Below are positions 58,120 through 64,000 of a DNA stretch of 64,000 nucleotides, in pieces. The notes beneath the pieces are model-generated. The model made no database searches. It had not been told where the DNA came from and saw only the letters and a list, made by a program, of their open reading frames with translations. Position 1 is the stretch's first letter. Every line of letters starts with the position of its first letter. The translations under genes were made by a program, and so were the position numbers. The stretch is from Mycolicibacterium diernhoferi. Lineage in GTDB: Bacteria; Actinomycetota; Actinomycetes; Mycobacteriales; Mycobacteriaceae. Location of the stretch: positions 2,170,001 through 2,234,000 of the forward strand of contig NZ_CP080332.1 in the NCBI RefSeq assembly GCF_019456655.1, written 5' to 3'.

Positions 58120-58156
58120 CCGACGGCGGGGGCCCAGCGACTCGGGAAGTCGTCCG

Positions 58157-59326
58157 GTGTCAGTAGCCTTCTCGCTCGGGGACGTCGCCTACCTGCGCAG
58201 CGACGACGGCCGGCGTGCGCTGACCGAGGTTGCCGAACTCGCGCTCAGCGATTCCGGCCGGGTCGCCGACATCGCCACGGTGCGAGCACGTTTCGGGGAC
58301 CGTACCGCGGCACTGGTGGAGACCACGCTGTTGCGGCGGCGGGCGGCGGCCAAGTTCGCCGATCCGTCGTCGTGGTTGTTCACCGATGACGCGCTGCAGC
58401 AGGCCACCACCGAGACGGTCGCAGCCCACCGCGCGCGCCGGTTGGCGGGTGCGCGGATACACGATGTCACCTGCTCGGTGGGCGCCGAACTGGCCGCGCT
58501 GCGACCGGTCGCCGCACTGCTCGTGGGCAGTGACATCGATCCGGTCCGACTCGCCATGGCGCGCAACAACGTTCCCGATGTCGAGGTGTGCCGGGCCGAC
58601 GCGCTGCGCCCGGTCACCCGTGACACGGTGGTGCTGGCCGACCCGGGACGGCGCAGCGGCGGGCGGCGCCGGTTCGATCCGCGCGCCTACGCACCGCCGC
58701 TGGATGAACTGTTCGACGCCTACCGCGGCCGCGACCTGGTCGTGAAGTGTGCTCCCGGAATACCTTTCGAACAGCTGGGCGATCTGGGATTCGACGGGGA
58801 GATCGAGCTGTGCTCCTCGGCCGGAAGTGTGCGCGAGGCATGTCTGTGGTCGGCGGGGCTCACCGAGCCGGGGGTGCGCCGGCGCGCCACCGTGCTCGAC
58901 CGCGGCGAACAGGTCACCGACGCCGACCCAGACGATTGCGCGGTCGGCCCGGCCGGCCGGTGGATCATCGACCCCGACGGGGCCGTGGTGCGTGCGGGAT
59001 TGGTGCGCCAGTACGCAACCCGGCACGGCCTGTGGCAGCTGGACCCCGATATCGCCTATCTGTCGGGGGATGAACTGCCGGACGGGGTGCGCGGTTTCGA
59101 GGTGCTCGGCGAGGTCGGGTTCGACGAGAAGCGGCTGCGCCGGGAACTGGCCGCCCACGATGCCGGTGCGTGCGAGATTCTGGTCCGCGGCGTGGACGTG
59201 GACCCGGACGCGCTGCGTCGGCGGCTCAAGCTTCGTGGGTCGCAGGCGGTATCGGTCGTCATCGCCCGGATCGGTACCGGAGCGGCCGGCCGTGCGGTGG
59301 CGTTCATTTGCCGATCTTCGCGATAG
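58157..59326 (+). CDS. Methyltransferase with THUMP-like domain (Rv3037c-like)
   Basis: 389-aa protein. The centre holds a class I SAM fold (DVTCSVGAELAALRPVAALL, VGSDIDPVRLAMARNN, LADPGRRSGGRRRFDP). The C-terminal part (FEVLGEVGFDEKRLRRELAA and on, to the RLKLRGSQAVSVVIARIG strand) is a THUMP-like domain. It could methylate RNA, or, as proposed for the Rv3030-Rv3037c cluster, a polysaccharide precursor. The start is a GTG 37 bases after the previous gene. Confidence 0.88.
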   Translation: MSVAFSLGDVAYLRSDDGRRALTEVAELALSDSGRVADIATVRARFGDRTAALVETTLLRRRAAAKFADPSSWLFTDDALQQATTETVAAHRARRLAGARIHDVTCSVGAELAALRPVAALLVGSDIDPVRLAMARNNVPDVEVCRADALRPVTRDTVVLADPGRRSGGRRRFDPRAYAPPLDELFDAYRGRDLVVKCAPGIPFEQLGDLGFDGEIELCSSAGSVREACLWSAGLTEPGVRRRATVLDRGEQVTDADPDDCAVGPAGRWIIDPDGAVVRAGLVRQYATRHGLWQLDPDIAYLSGDELPDGVRGFEVLGEVGFDEKRLRRELAAHDAGACEILVRGVDVDPDALRRRLKLRGSQAVSVVIARIGTGAAGRAVAFICRSSR

Positions 59327-59390
59327 CGCCACAGGTACCCTGTCGGGCAGCGGCGCCTGTGCCGACCCTGCTCCTCGGAGGATCTCCCAG

Positions 59391-60092
59391 ATGCGCGTAC
59401 CCTCGCTGGCCGCCCCGGTGCTGGCCGTTTCGGTGTTGGCCGGAGCACTCGCGTCGGCGGCCCCGGCGTTCGCCGCCCCGCTCAAATGCGAGGACGTCGG
59501 CGCGACCGTCGGCGTCGGCGCCACCTGCCAGATCCAGCAGATCGACCCGGCCTACATGCTCAACATCAACTTCCCGTCCGACTACCCGGACCAGAAGGCG
59601 GTGTTCGACTACGTCAAGCAGACCCGGGACGGCTTCCTGAATGTGGCCAAGAGTCCCGACTTCCGGGGCATGCCGTACGAGTTGGACACCACCTCGGCGA
59701 AGTACTCCTCCGCGGTGCCGCCGCGCGGCACCCAGTCGGTGGTGTTCACCACCTACCAGAACGTCGGCGGCGCGCACCCCCAGACGTTCTACAAGTCGTT
59801 CAACTGGGATCAGGCCTACCGCAAGCCGATCACCTTCGAGACCCTGTTCCGGGACGGCACCGACCCGCTGCCGGTGATCCTGCCGGTGGTGCAGGCCGAG
59901 TTGGCGAAGCAGTCCGGGATGCCCGATCCGGTGCTGCCCGAGGCCGGCCTGGATCCGGCCAACTACCAGAACTTCGCGATCACCGACGACGCGGTGATCT
60001 TCTTCTTCGGACAGGGCGAACTACTGCCCGAGTCCGCCGGCGCCGTTCAGGTGTCGGTGCCGCGGGCCACGATCGCCCCGCTACTGGCCTGA
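59391..60092 (+). CDS. Secreted protein, TB22.2-like (Rv3036c), DUF3298/RsiV-type
   Basis: 233-aa exported protein with a clear signal peptide (cleavage after APAFA, about residue 29). The mature part shows CQIQQIDPAYMLNINFPSDY, DYVKQTRDGFLN, SVVFTTYQNVGGAHP, and a C-terminal FAITDDAVIFFFGQGELLPE, the layout of the RsiV-like domain. Recalled reports describe Rv3036c as a cell-wall esterase. GGAGGA lies nine bases before the ATG. Confidence 0.92.
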   Translation: MRVPSLAAPVLAVSVLAGALASAAPAFAAPLKCEDVGATVGVGATCQIQQIDPAYMLNINFPSDYPDQKAVFDYVKQTRDGFLNVAKSPDFRGMPYELDTTSAKYSSAVPPRGTQSVVFTTYQNVGGAHPQTFYKSFNWDQAYRKPITFETLFRDGTDPLPVILPVVQAELAKQSGMPDPVLPEAGLDPANYQNFAITDDAVIFFFGQGELLPESAGAVQVSVPRATIAPLLA

Positions 60093-60102
60093 GCGCCGCG
60101 GC

Positions 60103-61401
60103 TCAGTCCGGCACGAAGCCGTAGACCTGGCCGTCGCTGGTCGCGGTGACCACGCGGCCGTCGTGGCCGATGGACACCCCGACCGGCCAACCGGTCGCAT
60201 CGGGTAGGGGGTAGCGGTTGACGGTGCCGCCCTCGGCGGGGTCGAACACCAGCAGGGCCTGTCCCTGCTCCCCGTCGCGGACCACGGTGTAGCCGGCGTT
60301 CTCCCCGGCCCGGCTGGACGTCGACAACGGCTCGACATCAGCACGCGTCCATGCGATCTCGGCGTCATCGCCGTTGTCGGTGAGCCCGGTCAGCCGGGCG
60401 CCCGGACCGCCGCCGGCCACGATCACGCCGTCCGGTGACACCGATGGCGGGGTTTGCGGCTGGTAGCCCAGCTCGATCGACCACTTGGCGGTGCCGTCGG
60501 CGGTGTTGAGCGCCCACAGCCGGCCGTCGCGCCCGTTGACGTAGACGGTGGCGCCGTCGGCGGACAGCACCGGGCTGGCGATGGGGCCCCCGCCGACCGC
60601 GTCGCTGGTCCACACCCGTTTCAGGATCGGGGTCTGGCCGGGTCGGTACTGCAGCCCGGTGAGAACCGGGGCGGGCGCGCCCGGTTCCCACAACCCGAGC
60701 ACCAGCATCCCGGACTCGGCGGCGAAGGCCGGTGCGGCCGAGACGGGGCAGTCCTTGCCGCCCACGGCGCAGTCGTCGAGGCCGCGTTCGGAATCGGTGG
60801 GGTCGACGCCGGACACCAGGTCCAGCGAGGTGCCGACCACGGTCCCGCGGTGCGCGTCGAACACCAGCACCTGACCCAGGTGGGTGAGCACGAGCAACTG
60901 TCCGGGAGCCAGCAGCCGTGGGGTGGTGGGCATCCCGATCACCGGCTGACGCCACCGGATCCACTGGGTCGGCGGGTAGGACATGATGGCGCCGGGTTGA
61001 CCGACGTAGAGGTTGTCGAAGCCATCGAAGAGGGCACTGGAGCGCGGGCCGCCCTGCCACAGCCGGGTGCACCACCGCTGGCGGGCGTTGCTGTCGGTCT
61101 CCCAGACCATCAGCGAGCAGCCGTTCGCGGTCTGCGCGTTGACCGCGAGGTAACTGCCGGAGCCCAGCGCCACCTGCGCACCCAGTTCGCCCTTGACCGA
61201 GCGCTCCCAGTCCGGGGCGAGCGCCTGCGCGCCGTCCACCGGGTTGTAGCTGGTGTTGGCGGCGTCGGCGTACTGCGCCGCCCAGCCGGTCGCGGGGTGG
61301 GCCTGGACCCACGAATCGGTGTTTGCGCAGGAGCTGACGGTCAGCGCCGCGATTCCCAGCACGGCAGCAAGCCGGCGCACAGTTCCTCCTCGAGCAGGCA
61401 T
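60103..61401 (-). CDS. Putative lipoprotein with PQQ-like beta-propeller (Rv3035-like)
   Basis: 432-aa protein starting with Arg residues, a hydrophobic stretch and the lipobox VSSC near residue 25. The rest is repeated beta-propeller blades of the PQQ-enzyme-like type, such as VLVFDAHRGTVVGT, VYVNGRDGRLWALNTADGTA and VVTATSDGQVYGF. It probably serves as an extracytoplasmic scaffold or binding protein. Convergent with TB22.2 (ten bases between the stop codons) and divergent from the acetyltransferase gene. Confidence 0.88.
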   Translation of the reverse strand: MPARGGTVRRLAAVLGIAALTVSSCANTDSWVQAHPATGWAAQYADAANTSYNPVDGAQALAPDWERSVKGELGAQVALGSGSYLAVNAQTANGCSLMVWETDSNARQRWCTRLWQGGPRSSALFDGFDNLYVGQPGAIMSYPPTQWIRWRQPVIGMPTTPRLLAPGQLLVLTHLGQVLVFDAHRGTVVGTSLDLVSGVDPTDSERGLDDCAVGGKDCPVSAAPAFAAESGMLVLGLWEPGAPAPVLTGLQYRPGQTPILKRVWTSDAVGGGPIASPVLSADGATVYVNGRDGRLWALNTADGTAKWSIELGYQPQTPPSVSPDGVIVAGGGPGARLTGLTDNGDDAEIAWTRADVEPLSTSSRAGENAGYTVVRDGEQGQALLVFDPAEGGTVNRYPLPDATGWPVGVSIGHDGRVVTATSDGQVYGFVPD

Positions 61402-61448
61402 CGAGTCCCGAGACTATCCCGTCTGGGTGTCGCGTAAGGTGACCGGCC

Positions 61449-62195
61449 ATGACGACGATGTGGGGCGCGCCGCTGCACAAGAGGTGGCGTGGTTCGCGAT
61501 TGAGCGATCCGCGCCAGGCGCAATTCCTGACCCGCGATTCGCTGCGCTGGGTGCTGGCGAACAAGGCATACACACCGTGGTACCTGGTGCGCTACTGGCG
61601 GCTGCTGAAGTTCAAGCTGCGTAACCCGCACATCATCACCCGCGGCATGGTGTTCCTGGGCAAGGGCGTGGAGATCGAGGCCACCCCGGAGCTGTCCACC
61701 ATGGAGATCGGCCGGTGGGTGCACATCGGGGACAAGAACACCATCCGCTGCCACGAGGGTTCGCTGCGCATCGGGGACAAGGTGGTGCTGGGTCGCGACA
61801 ATGTGATCAACACCTATCTGGACATCGAGCTCGGCGACTCGGTGCTGATGGCCGATTGGTGCTACGTCTGCGATTTCGATCACAAGATGGACAGCCTGGA
61901 GCTGCCGATCAAGGATCAGGGCATCATCAAGAGCCCGGTGCGGATCGGCCCGGACACCTGGGTCGCGGCGAAGGTGACCGTGCTGCGCGGCACCTCGGTC
62001 GGCCGCGGCTGCGTGCTGGGGGCGCACGCGGTGGTCAAGGGCGAGATCCCGGACTACTCCATCGCGGTCGGCTCCCCGGCCAAGGTGGTCAAGAACCGCA
62101 AGGTCGCCTGGGATGCGTCGGCCGCCGCGCGGGCCGAGCTGGCCGCCAACCTCGCCGACATCGAACGCAAGAAGGCCGCCCGCTCGGGTCGCTGA
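61449..62195 (+). CDS. Hexapeptide-repeat acyltransferase (Rv3034c-like)
   Basis: 248-aa left-handed beta-helix transferase of the maltose/galactoside O-acetyltransferase type. Hexapeptide turns run from about residue 68 to 215 (STMEIGRWVHIGDKN; SLRIGDKVVLGRDN; CVLGAHAVVKGEIPDYSIAV), and the usual catalytic His is in DFDHKMDS. It lies within the methylglucose lipopolysaccharide gene group and has been proposed to add the short acyl groups of that polymer (recalled). Confidence 0.9.
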   Translation: MTTMWGAPLHKRWRGSRLSDPRQAQFLTRDSLRWVLANKAYTPWYLVRYWRLLKFKLRNPHIITRGMVFLGKGVEIEATPELSTMEIGRWVHIGDKNTIRCHEGSLRIGDKVVLGRDNVINTYLDIELGDSVLMADWCYVCDFDHKMDSLELPIKDQGIIKSPVRIGPDTWVAAKVTVLRGTSVGRGCVLGAHAVVKGEIPDYSIAVGSPAKVVKNRKVAWDASAAARAELAANLADIERKKAARSGR

Positions 62196-62206
62196 CCCCG
62201 GCGGGT

Positions 62207-63436
62207 TCAGCCGTAATCGGGGAGCGGGCGCTCCTCGATCAACCGGCGCGGCTGCGGTTGGCGTTCGGCCCGCTTGGCGGCCAGGTACACCTGACTGGTG
62301 TTGTCGGCCACCGTCGGCCAGGCGAAGTCGGAGGTGAGTCGTTCCCGCGCGGCGACGGCACGGCGCTGCGCGGCGGCCGGGTCGTCCAGGACGCGCCGTA
62401 CGGCGTCGGCCAGACCCGCCACACTGCGCGGCGCACACGACACACCGGTGATGCCGTCGATCACGGCCTCACCGAGTCCGCCGGCGGTCGAGGTCACCAG
62501 CGGGGTGCCGGTGGCCGCGGCCTCCAGGGCGACGATGCCGAACGGCTCGTAGTGCGAGGGCAGCACCGCGGCGTCGGCCCGGTGCAGCAGCTCGACCAGA
62601 CCCGAATGGTCGGTACGGCCAACGAATCTGGTGGCCTTGAGCACCTTGTGCTTGCGGGCCTGCTCGACCAGGAAATCCAGCTGGGTGCCGTCACCGGCGA
62701 TGGTCAGTGTGGTGCCCGGGTGGGTCTTGCGGATCCGGGGGAGCGCGGCGATCGCGTCGTGCACGCCCTTCTCGTACTCCAGCCGGCCGAAGTACAGCAG
62801 CTCGGCCGGCCCGGTGTGCGGGCGCCGGGGCGCGAAAGGCCATCCCTCGGTGTCGATCCCGTTGGGGATGACGGTGGTCTCGGCCAGCCCGGGGCCGAAC
62901 AGCGCGTCGATCTCCTCACGCATGGAGGCCGAACAGGTGATCAGCGAGTCGGATTCGTGCACCAGCCAGGATTCCAGAGCATGCACCTGACGGCTCACCT
63001 GTCCGGACAGCCAGCCGGAATGCCGTCCCGCCTCGGTGGCGTGGATGGTGGAAACCAGTGGCACATCGAAGTATTCGGCCAAGGCGATGGCCGGGTGCGC
63101 GACCAGCCAATCATGGGCGTGCACCAGATCGGGCTGCCAATCGCGCAGCGTCAAGCCGCACCGCACCATCGAGTGGCCCATGGCCAGTGTCCACGCCATC
63201 ATGTCGGTGCCGAAGGTGAACTCGTGCGGGTCCTGCGCGGCGGCGATCACCCGCACGCCCTCGGTCACCTCGTCGGTGGTCGGGTGGGTGCAGGGGTCGG
63301 TGCCGGTGGGGCGCCGGGACAGCACGACGACCTCGTGCCCGGCGAGCACCAGCTCGGTGGCCAGATGATGCACGTGCCGGCCGAGGCCGCCGATGATCAC
63401 CGGCGGGTACTCCCAGGACACCATGAGGATCTTCAC
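62207..63436 (-). CDS. GT4-family alpha-1,4-glucosyltransferase (Rv3032-like)
   Basis: 409-aa glycosyltransferase with a GT-B fold, orthologue of Rv3032, which extends the alpha-1,4-glucan of methylglucose lipopolysaccharide and related glucans. KILMVSWEYPPVIIGGLGRH is the N-terminal acceptor motif; ELLYFGRLEYEKGVHDAIAA and PSHYEPFGIVALEAAATGTP (the E-x7-E nucleotide-sugar motif) are C-terminal. The GTG at 63436 matches the M. tuberculosis start; 94 bases separate it from the upstream GH57 gene. Confidence 0.95.
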   Translation of the reverse strand: MKILMVSWEYPPVIIGGLGRHVHHLATELVLAGHEVVVLSRRPTGTDPCTHPTTDEVTEGVRVIAAAQDPHEFTFGTDMMAWTLAMGHSMVRCGLTLRDWQPDLVHAHDWLVAHPAIALAEYFDVPLVSTIHATEAGRHSGWLSGQVSRQVHALESWLVHESDSLITCSASMREEIDALFGPGLAETTVIPNGIDTEGWPFAPRRPHTGPAELLYFGRLEYEKGVHDAIAALPRIRKTHPGTTLTIAGDGTQLDFLVEQARKHKVLKATRFVGRTDHSGLVELLHRADAAVLPSHYEPFGIVALEAAATGTPLVTSTAGGLGEAVIDGITGVSCAPRSVAGLADAVRRVLDDPAAAQRRAVAARERLTSDFAWPTVADNTSQVYLAAKRAERQPQPRRLIEERPLPDYG

Positions 63437-63530
63437 GCACACGCACCTTCGACGGCGCACGACGGTGCGCAAACTGCGGGGGAGGGGCGGCGTGTCGCGC
63501 AGCAGACGCGCACGCTCGCGGCAAAGGGGG

Positions 63531-64000
63531 TCATCGGGGGAGCCGCCGGGCGTCCAGGGCGCCGAACAGGCCGTCGGCCCGGTTCCAGTCGGCAGCGAGT
63601 CGCTCGGCCTGCTCGCGCCGGCCCGAGGCCAGCGCCGCGGAGATCTCGCGGGTGGCGTGCGCGTGCAGATGGGCGCGGTAGCGCGCGTATTCGGCGGCCG
63701 AGTCCTTGCTCACCATGAACGGCCAGTCGCTGGAGACCGTCAGCAGCGTCTCGCGCAGGATCTGGTCGGCGACCGCGTCGCGGCCCGCGCCGCGACCGCG
63801 GTGCGTCAGCGCCTTGTCCACCGCCGACAGTGCGGTGTCGACCACCTCGGCGTTGAGCGCCACCAGATCGGAGACCTTCTCACCGTTCCAGACCTGCCAG
63901 TCCTTGCCCGAACCCCAAGAGCTGGGCGGCAATTCGACTGTGGACCCGACGTAGCCCTCGGCGATGGCATCCGACAGCGTGCCGACCCGGACACCCGCCT
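63531..64000 (-). CDS. GH57-family glucan branching enzyme, C-terminal part (Rv3031-like)
   Basis: Only the last ~156 codons are in the window; the 5' end lies beyond 64000. The reading VRVGTLSDAIAEGYVGSTVE, ELPPSSWGSGKDWQVWNGE and ETLLTVSSDWPFMVSKDSAA matches the C-terminal helical domain of GH57 alpha-1,4-glucan branching enzymes of the Rv3031 type. Its position upstream of the glucosyltransferase is as in M. tuberculosis. Confidence 0.9.
   Translation of the reverse strand, partial: AGVRVGTLSDAIAEGYVGSTVELPPSSWGSGKDWQVWNGEKVSDLVALNAEVVDTALSAVDKALTHRGRGAGRDAVADQILRETLLTVSSDWPFMVSKDSAAEYARYRAHLHAHATREISAALASGRREQAERLAADWNRADGLFGALDARRLPR

Overview
The window is high-GC actinobacterial DNA, almost certainly from an environmental, probably rapidly growing Mycobacterium (Mycolicibacterium). 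The evidence is a complete mceA-F operon, two short-chain dehydrogenases (SDRs) of the mycofactocin-coupled type, and a right-hand half (about 38.4-64 kb) whose gene order and orientation match the M. tuberculosis Rv3050c-Rv3031 block as I remember it: TetR, FAD monooxygenase, nrdF2, adhC, fecB, ctaD, serB2, ABC ATPase, Nudix, echA17, methyltransferases, TB22.2, Rv3035, Rv3034c, Rv3032, Rv3031. The family and synteny calls come from recalled family knowledge; no search was run.

The left part (1 to about 38 kb) is a dense catabolic region. From left to right it holds: an SDR-P450-SDR operon (minus strand); a second P450 with a mycofactocin-type SDR (plus); a SnoaL-like protein-SDR-GMC oxidoreductase operon (minus); a cupin; an mceA-F operon with no yrbE permease genes; a second mycofactocin-type SDR with a TIM-barrel isomerase; a minus operon of sulfotransferase, metallo-beta-lactamase-fold hydrolase, SDR, Rieske oxygenase and a 114-aa protein; a plus SDR and VOC protein; a plus operon of E1 alpha, E1 beta, stand-alone lipoyl protein, Rieske oxygenase, ferredoxin, FAD dehydrogenase and TetR; an epimerase and two SnoaL-like proteins; an AMP-forming acyl-CoA synthetase; a flavin-dependent (luciferase-like) monooxygenase; a TetR; and a geranylgeranyl-reductase-like flavoprotein.

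Two families of palindromic sites tie this region together. Eight copies of an 18-bp site (GCTRTAC-N4-GTAYAGC) lie in front of the P450/SDR, SnoaL/cupin, mce, SDR and flavin-monooxygenase units. Four copies of a 16-bp site (AATCAAT-N2-ATTGATT) lie in front of the sulfotransferase/SDR, E1-lipoyl-Rieske and SnoaL/acyl-CoA synthetase units. I infer two TetR regulons that together make a system for uptake (Mce), hydroxylation (P450, Rieske, flavin monooxygenase), alcohol oxidation (SDR, GMC), CoA activation and cleavage of a hydrophobic substrate, perhaps terpenoid- or steroid-like. The substrate is unknown.

The right part is core genome: ribonucleotide reductase small subunit behind a pair of NrdR-box-like sites, a two-component system with an extra single-domain receiver, an alcohol dehydrogenase with a clear intrinsic terminator, an iron-siderophore-type lipoprotein, cytochrome oxidase subunit I, phosphoserine phosphatase, a MocR regulator beside a YczE-type membrane protein, and part of the methylglucose lipopolysaccharide locus. 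Two related 69-bp mini-ORFs are threaded by ATGA overlaps between the ABC ATPase, Nudix and crotonase genes. I saw no tRNA, rRNA, CRISPR array, transposase or integrase. No unannotated gap exceeds about 200 bases.
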